13,928 nucleotides of DNA from Bacteroidaceae bacterium (GTDB taxonomy: Bacteria; Bacteroidota; Bacteroidia; Bacteroidales; Bacteroidaceae). The notes below the pieces were generated by a model that was not told the DNA's origin, searched no databases, and was given only the letters and a program-made list of their open reading frames with translations. The DNA is taken from positions 1-13,928 of the forward strand of contig JAEDNQ010000048.1 of assembly GCA_016302435.1 (NCBI GenBank), given 5' to 3'. Both the position numbers and the translations under genes were made by a program. Below are positions 1 to 7,914 of the stretch, one piece after another (position 1 is the stretch's first letter; each line of letters begins with the position of its first letter).

Positions 1-12
1 AGTTCCATAATA

Positions 13-55
13 AAGGCGATGGGAGAGAGACTCATGTTCTCCCAACCATCGCCTT
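13..55 (-). terminator. Hairpin terminator after the GH127 gene
   Basis: A perfect 10-bp inverted repeat (13-22 with 46-55, AAGGCGATGG/CCATCGCCTT) starts nine bases beyond the stop codon of the minus-strand GH127 gene. The 23-nt loop contains GGGAGA- and TCTC-rich segments that could extend the fold. Read on the minus strand, the stem is followed by TTTATTA, a modest U-rich tail. This fits an intrinsic terminator for the GH31-GH127 pair. A weaker role for a plus-strand transcript is not excluded. Confidence 0.75.
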
Positions 56-63
56 GATGTCTT

Positions 64-2451
64 TTACTTCTCAAGCAGTCTCACGCCGTATATCTGGCCT
101 ACCTGCTTGCCCTTGTGGGCTACAAACTTGATGCGCACTTCCTTCTTGCCTTCGAGCATGGAGGCTGGCAACTCGTAGTCTACGGTCTTGAACTGGGTGG
201 TGCGCCAACGGTGGGTGTTGTTGACGCTTGCAAGGAGCTGGTCGTCGACATAGATGTCGAACTCGCTGCTGCGCCATTCGTCCTGTCCCCAGAAGGTGAG
301 CTGGAGGAGGAGGGAGGTCTTCTCGCCTGTCTTCATGAGGTAGCTGAAGTAGTGGCCGTCGCGTGCATCGCGGTAGAAGACGCCTTCGGTGCTGCCTCGC
401 TGTGAGTCGTCGGTCTCCATGCGGTGGTCGGTCTCTGGCTGCTGCTCTCCTGGCATGACTTTGTCGACTGTGCGTGCTTCGAGTGCCTGGCGGGCAGCCT
501 CATCGGCGGCGAGCTTCTTCATGTAGGCGTCTTGCTCCTGGGCATCGAGTGCGAGCCAGTACATCATGTAGCGTGAATCGTGTATCTCGAAGAAGGGCTG
601 GAGTTCGCCTTCGATGGCGTTCTTCATCTTGGTGGAGAGTGTGAAATGGAGTGGGCGGCCAGCTACTGGCTTGAGGTCCTTGGCTATGTCGTCGATAGAG
701 GCTGGCATGAGGATGGGGGCTTTGTCGAGGGGCAGCTTGCGTCCGCCTGAATACTGGCCGAAGCGGCTGTCGTCGGCTATGAGCGAACGAAGGTCTTCAG
801 TACCTGTCTTCATGCCGAGGAGGATGGGACCATACATTATGGCTACGTACTGCGGCACGTTGGGCATGCGCTTGATGGAGGCATGCATAGGCATGGAGAT
901 GTGGAGTTTGTCTCCCTTCTTCCACTTGCGGCTGATGCAGACAAATCCGTCTTGCTCGTAGCTCTGGACATCGAAGCCTATGCCCTTGACTTCAAACTGG
1001 TCGCACCATGACGGTTTGCGTATCTTCATGGTGAAGGCTCCTTTGCCTTTGGCTACAGTTATCTCTGATGTCTCGCCGTAGGGGAAGGCTGTCTCCTGAC
1101 GCATGACGATGCCTCTCTCCTTCCAGTTGAGTTGGGAAGCGAGGAAGAGGTTGACATAGAGAACATCATCCGCCGCTTTCTTGCCTTTGGCATGGGTCCA
1201 GGCAAACTGTCCGTACTTGCCATGGTTTTCCATGCCTGTGCCTACGCAGCACCACATGGCCATGTTGGGGGCTGAGTAGTTGCGGTAGTGGCGCGGACGG
1301 GCTGGGGTGAAGTAGACGTAGCCGCCGTGTTCGGGATGCTGTGTGGAGAGGATATGGTTGAACATGGCTTGCTCGTAGAAGTCGCCGTAGGCGGATGAGG
1401 GATTGGCGCGGTTGAGGAACTCGGTCAGCTTGAGCATGTTGTATGTGTTGCATGACTCGGGTCCGTCTATGTCGTTGACGTAGTCGATGCATGTCTCCTT
1501 GGTAGGGAAATGTTCGCGGCGGCTGTTGCCTCCGAGAGCGAGGGAGCGCTCGCGTGTCACTATCTCCCAGAAGTACTGGCTGGCCTCATGGTAGGGGGCG
1601 TCGTTGGAGAGTTCAGCTATGCGCTGGAAGCCGATGACCTTTGGTATCTGCGTGTTGGCGTGCATGTTGTCAAGGCAGTCCTGATGGTTGGACATAGGAG
1701 TGTATAGCTGCTTGTGGACGAAGCGGCGGGCGCAGTCGAGGTATTTCTGCTGACCTGTGATGGCATAGGCATCTGCCAGCACCTCGTCCATACCTCCGTG
1801 CTCGTTGCCTAACATGCGCTGCATCTGATCATCGCTGAGGTCGGCTGTTATGTCGACTGCCCAGTCGCAGAACTTGATGAAGAGTGCCTTTGCCTGTTCG
1901 TTGCCGCAATAGAGCCATGCGTCGCGCAGGCCTGCATACATCTTGTGGAGGTTGTAGAATGGTGCCCATGCACCGAAGTATTTGCCGAAGTCGCCCTTGC
2001 GGTATGTGGACCACAGCTCGGGGCTGCCGGGGAATCCGCCGACGTAGTTCTTGCTCCAGGCTTCTCCTCTCTTGTCGTTGGCATCGGCGCATATCTGAAG
2101 TTCGCTTATCATGTACTCCATGCGTTTGCGGCACTCTTCGTCGCCCGTGGCGGCATTGATGGCCATGGCTGAGAGGTAGTGTCCGCCTACATGGCCGTCG
2201 AGGCCGTCCCAGTTGGGATAGGTTGGTTTCTTGGGCTGTAGACCTGCTTCCTTGCGGTAGGGGGCGAGCATGCGGTCGCAGTCATACTGGAGAAGGACGC
2301 TGATGTTGAGGTCTCGTGCCTTCTTGAGGGGACCGTCGAGCAGGGTCACGTCGCCGAGTGGAAATTCGTCATGGTAGAGTTTGTCTTGCGCTGCCACAGA
2401 TTGCGAGATGGCGAGGCAGAATGTTGAGATAAGTAATAAGTTTTTTTTCAT
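64..2451 (-). CDS. Secreted GH127 (DUF1680) putative beta-L-arabinofuranosidase
   Basis: This 795-aa exported enzyme is predicted to remove terminal beta-L-arabinofuranosyl or related furanosyl residues from plant glycans. Residues 1-21 form a signal peptide (MKKN, hydrophobic core, SVAA before Gln), so it probably acts in the periplasm or on the surface. The (alpha/alpha)6-barrel DUF1680 region covers roughly residues 28-545. The GH127 zinc-thiolate site is visible: E332 and C334 in PESCNTYNMLKL, and C401-C402 in MWCCVGTG. By homology with the characterised enzyme HypBA1, the first Cys of the CC pair is the nucleophile and the others bind zinc. Beta-sandwich regions follow; the last 110 residues resemble the accessory domain often found at the end of these proteins (DUF6805-like). 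It lies 211 bp downstream of a GH31 gene on the same strand and has its own candidate promoter. The exact substrate is inference: some GH127 members cleave other sugars, for example in rhamnogalacturonan II. Confidence 0.9.
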   Translation of the reverse strand: MKKNLLLISTFCLAISQSVAAQDKLYHDEFPLGDVTLLDGPLKKARDLNISVLLQYDCDRMLAPYRKEAGLQPKKPTYPNWDGLDGHVGGHYLSAMAINAATGDEECRKRMEYMISELQICADANDKRGEAWSKNYVGGFPGSPELWSTYRKGDFGKYFGAWAPFYNLHKMYAGLRDAWLYCGNEQAKALFIKFCDWAVDITADLSDDQMQRMLGNEHGGMDEVLADAYAITGQQKYLDCARRFVHKQLYTPMSNHQDCLDNMHANTQIPKVIGFQRIAELSNDAPYHEASQYFWEIVTRERSLALGGNSRREHFPTKETCIDYVNDIDGPESCNTYNMLKLTEFLNRANPSSAYGDFYEQAMFNHILSTQHPEHGGYVYFTPARPRHYRNYSAPNMAMWCCVGTGMENHGKYGQFAWTHAKGKKAADDVLYVNLFLASQLNWKERGIVMRQETAFPYGETSEITVAKGKGAFTMKIRKPSWCDQFEVKGIGFDVQSYEQDGFVCISRKWKKGDKLHISMPMHASIKRMPNVPQYVAIMYGPILLGMKTGTEDLRSLIADDSRFGQYSGGRKLPLDKAPILMPASIDDIAKDLKPVAGRPLHFTLSTKMKNAIEGELQPFFEIHDSRYMMYWLALDAQEQDAYMKKLAADEAARQALEARTVDKVMPGEQQPETDHRMETDDSQRGSTEGVFYRDARDGHYFSYLMKTGEKTSLLLQLTFWGQDEWRSSEFDIYVDDQLLASVNNTHRWRTTQFKTVDYELPASMLEGKKEVRIKFVAHKGKQVGQIYGVRLLEK

Positions 2452-2511
2452 TGGTGATGGTGTGTTATGATAATTGTTATTCTGCTAAGGAAAGGTCGTA
2501 CGGAAAAGCCA

Positions 2512-2558
2512 AAGCCAGTTTCGAGTGCAAAGTTACGCATTACACACGAGACTGGCTT
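2512..2558 (-). promoter_or_regulatory. Imperfect dyad flanking the GH127 promoter box (candidate operator)
   Basis: The arms 2512-2527 and 2543-2558 are inverted repeats matching at 14 of 16 positions (AAGCCAGT at the outer ends). The 15-nt centre contains the putative -7 box. The symmetry axis falls on the first base of that box, so a dimeric regulator bound here would cover the promoter. This is an inference from symmetry alone; a hairpin at the 5' end of a longer transcript is an alternative. Confidence 0.4.
2528..2535 (-). promoter_or_regulatory. Putative -7 box TAACTTTG for the GH127 gene
   Basis: Read on the minus strand, this is TAACTTTG, an exact match to the Bacteroidota -7 consensus TAnnTTTG. 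It lies 76 bp upstream of the GH127 start codon, which implies a leader of about 70 nt. No convincing -33 TTTG was found. The same octamer precedes the GH31 gene and cysS. Confidence 0.5.
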
Positions 2559-2583
2559 CTTGACATGTTGCATATAGTTTCAG

Positions 2584-2628
2584 TATTGTTACATATTGCT
2601 TTTTCCGCTCGGAAAGACTATAACAATA
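2584..2628 (-). terminator. Nested inverted repeats between GH31 and GH127 (possible weak terminator)
   Basis: An outer 8-bp inverted repeat (TATTGTTA at 2584-2591, TAACAATA at 2621-2628) encloses a perfect 6-bp one with a 2-nt loop (TTTCCG at 2602-2607, CGGAAA at 2610-2615). The two are nearly concentric, about 35 bp past the GH31 stop codon. No strong U-run follows on the minus strand, so it may be a weak or Rho-assisted terminator, an mRNA 3'-end structure or a processing site. Confidence 0.3.
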
Positions 2629-2662
2629 TTGACAAAAAGTATCAAAAACGCATTGATGGGCT

Positions 2663-5623
2663 TTACAGTGACTTCAGATTGACCTTTGTTTCCTTTCCAT
2701 CATAGGTGACCTTCACTCCCTGATGTGAGTCGAGGCTGAGAGGGCGTGGATTGGCTTTGTCGACGAGCACAATGTGGAAATTGCGCTTGGTGAGCATGCC
2801 GTCGAAGGAGCCTTGTCGAGATGCGATGGTGAGGGTCTTAGAGGCATCGTCGTAGGAGATGAGGATTGTGGAGCTCTTGCCTTTCTCATAGTTGTAGTTG
2901 GTGCCTTCGTCTTCGTAGAGGAGGAAGGAGGCGTCGTGTCCGCCGTAGACATAGAGGTCGATGTCTTCGGCTGGCTTCTCGTCGCTCCACTGCATGGCTG
3001 GGCCGAAAGGCAGGATGCTGCCCTCGGGCACATAGACTGGGATGCGCTCGTAGGGGGCATCGACTATCAGGCGTTGGCCACCGTCGACATGCTCTCCGGT
3101 GTAGAGGTCGTACCATCCGCGCTGACGGGGGAAATAGACGCTCCTGTTGCGTGCCTTGTAGTGGCCTACGGGGCATGCCATGAGTGCTGGGCCGAACATC
3201 CACTGGTCCTTGATATCCAAGACTTCGCTGTCGCTACCCCAATCCATGACGAGGGCGCGCATCATGGTGTAGTCCTTCAGATGTACCCATCCTGCCATGG
3301 AGTAGAGGTATGGCATGAGTCGGTAGCGGAACTGGTGGTACCAGACGATGCTCTTGTAGGCTGGAAGGGTGTCGGGGGCTATGTTCCACACCTCGCGCAA
3401 GGGCCACTGGCCGTGTGCGCGGTAGAGGGGCACGAAGCATCCGAACTGATTCCAGCGTGTCTGCAGCTCTCGCCATTCCTTCATGTCCTCATTTTCCACT
3501 CCTGTCTGGCTGAAGACGTTCTGTGCCTCCATGTAGCGGCGCTCGACGCAGAAGCCTCCTTGGTCCTGTCCCCAGAAGGGAAGGCCGGAGAGGGAGTAGT
3601 TCATGCCTGCTGTCATCTGTGCGCGCATGTCTTCCCATCGTGTGCCTATGTCGCCGCTCCATGTGGCTGTGCTGTAGCGCTGTAGGCCTGCAAAGCCGCT
3701 ACGGGTGAGGAGGAAGACGCGCGGCTCGTCTTTCTTGTGCTTGAAGACGGAGCGCTGTCCGTTGTAGATGGCATCGGCATTGACGATGGAGTAGGCGTTG
3801 AAGTATTCTGTCGTGGTGCCTAAGGCTGTGGGGCCTGAGAGTGCCTTGCGGTACCACATGGGGGTGCAGTCGCGCACGTTGGGTTCGGAGGCATCCATCC
3901 ACCAGGCGTCGATGCCGTGGCGGTAGCGTGTGTAGAGGCTGTCGTCCATCTGCTGCCAGAAGAGGCGGCGCGCACCGGCTGCATAGGCATCGTAGAAGGA
4001 GTTTTTGTAGCCTGGCCCGACCCAGTCGTGTATGTCGTCGACGGGTGACTGGTGGTACATCCATCCCTTCTCGTCGAGTGCTTTGTAGTGGGCTGTGTTG
4101 ACATAGAACTTTGGCCACACGGATATCATGAAACGGCCGTGCATGGCATGGATAGAGTCGAGCATGAGCTGCGGGTCGGGGAAGCGGGATGTCTCAAACT
4201 GATGGCTGCCCCACTGGTCCTCGGGCCAATAGTTCCAGTCTTGCACTATGTTGTCGATGGGTATCTGTCTCTCGCGGAACTCTCGGAGTGTGCCGAGCAC
4301 CTCGTCTTGTGTCTTGTAGCGCTCTCGGCTCTGCCAGAAGCCGAGCACCCACTTGGGATAGACGGGAGCCTTGCCTGTCAGGGTGCGGTAGCCAGAGATG
4401 ACTTCGTCCATGTCTTGGCCGTAGATGTAGTAGTAATCCATGTCCTGTGCCATCTCATTCCATATACTGAGCTGTCCGCGCTCTTTCTCGCTTCGAGGCT
4501 TTGCCACTCTGAGGCCGCAGTAGCTCTCTCCTCCGTCGGGCTGCCACTCTATGCGCAGCTGTGTCTTCTTGCCTTTCTTCAGAGGGCAGGAGAACTTGTA
4601 TGTGTTGGGGTTCCAGCTTGTGCGCCATCGCTCGGCAACGACTTCTCTGCCGCCTATGTACACCTTGAAGTAGCCTGCATAGTAGCTTATGAACTGGTAG
4701 TCGCAGTCTTGTGGTGCTTCGATGAAGCCTTCGTAAACGACGTTTGCTCCGTCGAGGGCGAATCCCTTGGGCAGATTGCGTGTGCCGCCTTTGTCTACCT
4801 TGGCAGCCAGTTCGCTGGTCTCAGGGCAGGCGTATTCATAGTAGATGCTGTCTTCTTCTCTGACTATCTGTCGGCCTTGGCGGTCGGTGTATGTGCCTGT
4901 GAGATGTCCCTCGCGTCCGTTGCGGTCGTAGAGGCGGAAGGCTTCGCACAGCTGCTGGTAGTCGTATGGCATGCCGAAGCGGCAGTAGGAGTAGCTGTCC
5001 CAGAGGATGCCGTAGTTGCGGTTGGAGATGACGAAGGGCACGCTGACCTTGGTGTTGTACTGGAAGAGGTCTTCGTTCTTGCCTTTCATGTTGAGTTCTT
5101 CTGACTGATGCTGGCCAAGGCCATAGAAGGCTTCATCGTCGGGGGAGTCAAAAACCATCTGCCAAGTCAGTCCCTTGCGCTGCTGCTCGCTGACCTTGGC
5201 AAGGTCTACGCCTATCTCCCTGTCGGGCACGCGGTACTCCCAGAAGCGTTTGCCTTCGGCTGCTTCGCCCAGAATGACTTTGCCTTCTGTGTCGGTGAAG
5301 GTCACTCGTCCGCTGCGCTTGTCAACTACTGCCTTAAGGCGTGATGTCGTCAACGTCACAGTGGCGGCTGTCTCCTCGACGGTATACCTCGGACGTCTCT
5401 TCTGTGCCACCACAATGAGGCTCTGCTGCTTTTCGGGCAGGGCGGCTCTGCTTGTGGCGCGCACGCGCACGATATTGTCATCGACTACTTGCAGACACAC
5501 CACTCGCGCCTCGCCACTCTCAGGGGTGACTGTCACAGTGCCGTCTGACGATTTCAAATTGCCGGCTCTCACACAAAGGACTGCTGCAAGAGCCATAAGA
5601 AGTAAAATGCTTGTTCTCTTCAT
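2663..5623 (-). CDS. Secreted GH31 putative alpha-xylosidase with PA14 insert
   Basis: This 986-aa exported GH31 hydrolase is predicted to cleave alpha-xylosyl or alpha-glucosyl residues from the non-reducing ends of oligosaccharides. Residues 1-20 are a signal peptide (MKRTSILLLMALAAVLCVRA). An N-terminal beta-sandwich follows and is interrupted at about 270-378 by a PA14-like module (NVVYEGFIEAP, YYAGYFKVYIGG, CGLRVAKP). The catalytic barrel starts near 405, with beta domains behind it. Catalytic residues are visible: nucleophile D577 in WWMDASEP and acid/base D658 in WSGDIG. A PA14 insert in the N-terminal domain is a known feature of Bacteroides xyloglucan alpha-xylosidases such as BoGH31A, so alpha-xylosidase is the best guess. 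The frame is open to an ATG at 5818, but I chose 5623: the signal peptide begins there, and a putative -7 box lies inside the extension. Neighbour: the GH127 gene downstream. Confidence 0.88.
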   Translation of the reverse strand: MKRTSILLLMALAAVLCVRAGNLKSSDGTVTVTPESGEARVVCLQVVDDNIVRVRATSRAALPEKQQSLIVVAQKRRPRYTVEETAATVTLTTSRLKAVVDKRSGRVTFTDTEGKVILGEAAEGKRFWEYRVPDREIGVDLAKVSEQQRKGLTWQMVFDSPDDEAFYGLGQHQSEELNMKGKNEDLFQYNTKVSVPFVISNRNYGILWDSYSYCRFGMPYDYQQLCEAFRLYDRNGREGHLTGTYTDRQGRQIVREEDSIYYEYACPETSELAAKVDKGGTRNLPKGFALDGANVVYEGFIEAPQDCDYQFISYYAGYFKVYIGGREVVAERWRTSWNPNTYKFSCPLKKGKKTQLRIEWQPDGGESYCGLRVAKPRSEKERGQLSIWNEMAQDMDYYYIYGQDMDEVISGYRTLTGKAPVYPKWVLGFWQSRERYKTQDEVLGTLREFRERQIPIDNIVQDWNYWPEDQWGSHQFETSRFPDPQLMLDSIHAMHGRFMISVWPKFYVNTAHYKALDEKGWMYHQSPVDDIHDWVGPGYKNSFYDAYAAGARRLFWQQMDDSLYTRYRHGIDAWWMDASEPNVRDCTPMWYRKALSGPTALGTTTEYFNAYSIVNADAIYNGQRSVFKHKKDEPRVFLLTRSGFAGLQRYSTATWSGDIGTRWEDMRAQMTAGMNYSLSGLPFWGQDQGGFCVERRYMEAQNVFSQTGVENEDMKEWRELQTRWNQFGCFVPLYRAHGQWPLREVWNIAPDTLPAYKSIVWYHQFRYRLMPYLYSMAGWVHLKDYTMMRALVMDWGSDSEVLDIKDQWMFGPALMACPVGHYKARNRSVYFPRQRGWYDLYTGEHVDGGQRLIVDAPYERIPVYVPEGSILPFGPAMQWSDEKPAEDIDLYVYGGHDASFLLYEDEGTNYNYEKGKSSTILISYDDASKTLTIASRQGSFDGMLTKRNFHIVLVDKANPRPLSLDSHQGVKVTYDGKETKVNLKSL

Positions 5624-5784
5624 TGTGTTGTTATTTTGGTTGCCAATGTTTGATGACGAAAAGATTGTTTCTGTCTTTGAGTTTGTAAGATTGTTTAGAA
5701 GATGTTTTGAAAGATGTGTCACCGGGAGAATCCCCAAGGAAGAGCCCTGTGCCGGGAAGTCTGCCCCGTTAGTTTTATTGCAGA

Positions 5785-5792
5785 CAAAGTTA
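5785..5792 (-). promoter_or_regulatory. Putative -7 box TAACTTTG for the GH31 gene
   Basis: On the minus strand this reads TAACTTTG, the same octamer found before the GH127 gene and cysS. It implies a long leader of about 155 nt. A 6-bp inverted repeat (GCAGAC at 5780-5785, GTCTGC at 5759-5764) begins at the end of the box. No clear -33 TTTG was seen at the usual spacing. The box argues that translation starts at 5623 rather than at the upstream in-frame ATG. Confidence 0.45.
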
Positions 5793-5889
5793 CATAAAAA
5801 AAACACAAGAAACGGCACTAAACATGGCTAAATGTGTTAAACATATCATTTTCCTGCAAGATAATCTGGTTTAGTCGGTGGGAAACTGC

Positions 5890-5897
5890 TATTTTTG
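5890..5897 (+). promoter_or_regulatory. Possible distal -7 box TATTTTTG upstream of cysS
   Basis: TATTTTTG fits TAnnTTTG on the plus strand, about 160 bp before cysS and directly followed by the 12-bp palindrome at 5899-5910. It could be a second, regulated promoter for cysS. In an AT-rich spacer a chance match is possible. Confidence 0.3.
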
Positions 5898-5898
5898 C

Positions 5899-5910
5899 AA
5901 AGTATACTTT
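5899..5910. promoter_or_regulatory. Perfect 12-bp palindrome AAAGTATACTTT
   Basis: AAAGTATACTTT equals its own reverse complement. It sits two bases after a possible plus-strand -7 box, where transcription would start, and also upstream of the divergent GH31 gene. That position and symmetry suit a repressor or activator dimer site. No regulator gene is nearby, so the assignment is speculative. Confidence 0.35.
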
Positions 5911-6015
5911 CACATTCTGACACCATAAGGCCTCATTTCTCTCTGTATTGATGATATTGTCACGTCGTCATGGTCAAAAAAGGGAGAAGGAGCATGGCAG
6001 AAGAAAAATTATTCG

Positions 6016-6023
6016 TAACTTTG
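6016..6023 (+). promoter_or_regulatory. Putative -7 box TAACTTTG for cysS
   Basis: TAACTTTG matches TAnnTTTG, 31 bp before the cysS ATG, and would give a short leader of about 25 nt. A -33 TTTG is not evident at the usual distance. It is the closest and best-placed promoter candidate for cysS. Confidence 0.5.
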
Positions 6024-6054
6024 TACTGGAATATACAACATATTATCATAAAAA

Positions 6055-7557
6055 ATGGAACAAGCACTATACATCTACAACACTCTGACACGAAAGAAGG
6101 AAGTGTTCCGCCCTCTCCATGCTCCCCATGTGGGCATGTACGTTTGCGGACCTACCGTATACGGTGATGCGCACCTCGGCCACGCACGCCCTGCCATCAC
6201 CTTCGACATTGTCTTCCGTTTCCTGAAGCACGCTGGCTACAAGGTGAGATACGTGAGAAACATCACTGACGTGGGTCACCTTGAGCACGACGCTGACGAG
6301 GGCGAGGACAAGATAGCTAAGAAGGCACGCCTCGAACAGCTCGAGCCTATGGAAGTGGCGCAGTACTACACTAATCGCTACCATGAGGCCATGGATGCTC
6401 TGGGCTGTCTGCCGCCAAGCATAGAACCTCATGCCACTGGCCATATCATAGAGCAGCAGCAGCTCGTACAGCAGATTCTCGACAATGGCTTCGCCTACGA
6501 GAGCAATGGCTCCATCTACTTCGACGTGGAGAAATATGACAAAGTGCACAAATATGGTGTGCTATCTGGAAGAAGCCTGGAAAACGTAAAGGATGCGAGC
6601 CGTGACCTCGCCGGTGTGGGGGAGAAGAAGAATCAGGCTGACTTTGCTCTGTGGAAAGCGGCACAGCCTGAACACATCATGCGCTGGCCTTCGCCTTGGA
6701 GCGACGGTTTCCCAGGATGGCACTGCGAGTGCACAGCCATGGGACGCAAATATCTCGGTGACCACTTCGACATCCACGGAGGAGGCATGGACCTCATCTT
6801 CCCACACCACGAGTGTGAGATAGCGCAGGCTGTGGCAAGTCAGGGAGACGACATGGTAAAGTACTGGGTACACAACAACATGATCACCATCAACGGACAG
6901 AAGATGGGCAAGTCGCTCGGCAACTTCATCACTCTGCCTGAGTTCTTCAGCGGCAAACACCCAAAACTCGAGCAGGCATACTCGCCCATGACCATCAGGT
7001 TCTTCATCCTCCAGGCTCACTACCGCTCTACCGTCGACTTCAGCAACGAGGCACTGCAGGCTGCTGAGAAGGGACTCGAAAGACTTCTCGACGCATGGAG
7101 AGCTCTCAACGCCATCCAGCCTGTGGACAAGGACGGCAGCATAGGCACTGACTTCGCCGCTCAGCTCAAGGCGAAATGCTATGACGCCATGTGTGACGAC
7201 TTCAACACTCCTATCGTCATCTCACACCTCTTTGAGGCAGCACGAGTCATCAACTCCATCCTCGACAAGAAAGAAACCATCGCTGCCGACGCCCTCGAAG
7301 ACCTCAAGGCTGTCTTCAGCCTCTTCGCCTTCGACCTTCTCGGCATCAAGGCTGGAGCTGGAACTGCAGCAGGCAATGGCAGCGACGCACGCGAGGAAGC
7401 TTTTGGGAAAGTAGTAGACATGCTGCTCGAACAGCGAGCTAAGGCCAAGGCCAACAAGGACTGGGCTACCAGCGACATGATACGCGACAATCTCGCTGCC
7501 CTCGGTTTTGAGGTGAAGGACACAAAGGACGGCTTCAGCTGGAAACTCAACAAGTAG
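6055..7557 (+). CDS. cysS: Cysteinyl-tRNA synthetase
   Basis: This 500-aa cytoplasmic class I aminoacyl-tRNA synthetase charges tRNA-Cys with cysteine using ATP. The N-terminus contains the family signature MYVCGPTVYGDAHLGHARP, with C31 (a predicted zinc ligand) and the HIGH-type motif H40-L-G-H43. Further zinc-site segments are WHCECTAMG and PHHECEIAQ. The KMSKS-type motif appears as KMGKS at 283-287, followed by LGNF. The C-terminal helical anticodon-binding region (about 320-500) ends in the usual small domain with ATSDMIRDNLAALGFEVKDTKDG. Length and motif order are normal for the family. The ATG at 6055 fits the usual N-terminus and lies just downstream of a -7 box. No hairpin separates it from the small membrane-protein gene 66 bp downstream, so readthrough is possible. 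Confidence 0.97.
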   Translation: MEQALYIYNTLTRKKEVFRPLHAPHVGMYVCGPTVYGDAHLGHARPAITFDIVFRFLKHAGYKVRYVRNITDVGHLEHDADEGEDKIAKKARLEQLEPMEVAQYYTNRYHEAMDALGCLPPSIEPHATGHIIEQQQLVQQILDNGFAYESNGSIYFDVEKYDKVHKYGVLSGRSLENVKDASRDLAGVGEKKNQADFALWKAAQPEHIMRWPSPWSDGFPGWHCECTAMGRKYLGDHFDIHGGGMDLIFPHHECEIAQAVASQGDDMVKYWVHNNMITINGQKMGKSLGNFITLPEFFSGKHPKLEQAYSPMTIRFFILQAHYRSTVDFSNEALQAAEKGLERLLDAWRALNAIQPVDKDGSIGTDFAAQLKAKCYDAMCDDFNTPIVISHLFEAARVINSILDKKETIAADALEDLKAVFSLFAFDLLGIKAGAGTAAGNGSDAREEAFGKVVDMLLEQRAKAKANKDWATSDMIRDNLAALGFEVKDTKDGFSWKLNK

Positions 7558-7623
7558 TCCCCTGCCCATCCTGTTCGTTCACACTATTTCAGTTGACTAA
7601 CGCAATGCCTTACTCACAATAAG

Positions 7624-7809
7624 ATGGAACGCATAAAGAAACTATTCATGGTCATGTCGCTCGTCTTCATAGCCCTCTGCTTTGGAGCGAGCGTATGGCT
7701 CTACTCTGTTCTGATGGACAGCACCTCCATGATTATCATGGCGGTGCTGTTCATTGCGCTTATATGGTATGCTCTCAACGTTCGCTCTGCATTCAGGAAG
7801 GACGAATGA
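7624..7809 (+). CDS. Small two-helix membrane protein (unknown function)
   Basis: This 61-aa protein has two predicted membrane helices (about residues 8-27 and 35-53), a basic N-terminus (MERIKK) and a basic C-terminal tail (RSAFRKDE). By the positive-inside rule both ends probably face the cytoplasm, forming a hairpin. I recognise no named family. It lies 66 bp after cysS and 105 bp before a secreted-protein gene, with no obvious promoter of its own, so it may be expressed by readthrough from cysS. The clean hydrophobic pattern and the ATG just after the cysS stop support a real gene, but its small size leaves some doubt. Confidence 0.7.
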   Translation: MERIKKLFMVMSLVFIALCFGASVWLYSVLMDSTSMIIMAVLFIALIWYALNVRSAFRKDE

Positions 7810-7914
7810 GGAGAAGTATGCTGACCTGCTAAAAGAAATGCCAATAGACACTGGCGATTTAGGACTACATAAGACATTCACATTATTAACCAAACACTAA
7901 CAACTACTCTATTT

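Larger units (their letters stand above)
5624..6054. promoter_or_regulatory. Divergent intergenic region between GH31 and cysS
   Basis: This 431-bp gap has no convincing gene. On the GH31 side it holds a putative -7 box and a leader of about 155 nt with a locally GC-rich stretch (5723-5768) containing short inverted repeats (CGGG/CCCG at 5753-5756 and 5765-5768; GGGA/TCCC at 5724-5727 and 5731-5734). On the cysS side it holds two TAnnTTTG matches and a 12-bp palindrome. Short frames read through it from the GH31 extension and into cysS, but none has supporting features. Confidence 0.55.

Noticed and set aside
2451..2705. Small plus-strand gene (84 codons) in the GH31-GH127 spacer
   Set aside because: It overlaps the GH31 3' end and the GH127 promoter, shows no family features, and its path runs through inverted repeats.
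2774..3685. Long open frame (303 codons) on the plus strand opposite GH31
   Set aside because: It lies fully inside the GH31 coding sequence, has no recognisable domain, and comes from the codon usage of the real gene.
4052..5104. Long open frame (350 codons) on the plus strand opposite GH31
   Set aside because: It is antisense to the N-terminal, PA14 and early catalytic regions of GH31. Its hydrophobic composition mirrors the complementary codons and no signal or motif supports it.
5624..5818. N-terminal extension of GH31 from an in-frame ATG at 5818
   Set aside because: A clear signal peptide begins at the internal ATG (5623), and the putative -7 box lies within the extension.
5970..6167. 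Small plus-strand gene overlapping the start of cysS
   Set aside because: It reads into cysS in another frame, spans the likely cysS promoter, and has no supporting domain.
7810..7914. Possible hairpin or short peptide gene between the 61-aa and 151-aa genes
   Set aside because: The only inverted repeat is a 4-bp GCCA/TGGC pair, and the short frame starting at 7805 has eight codons; neither is above chance.
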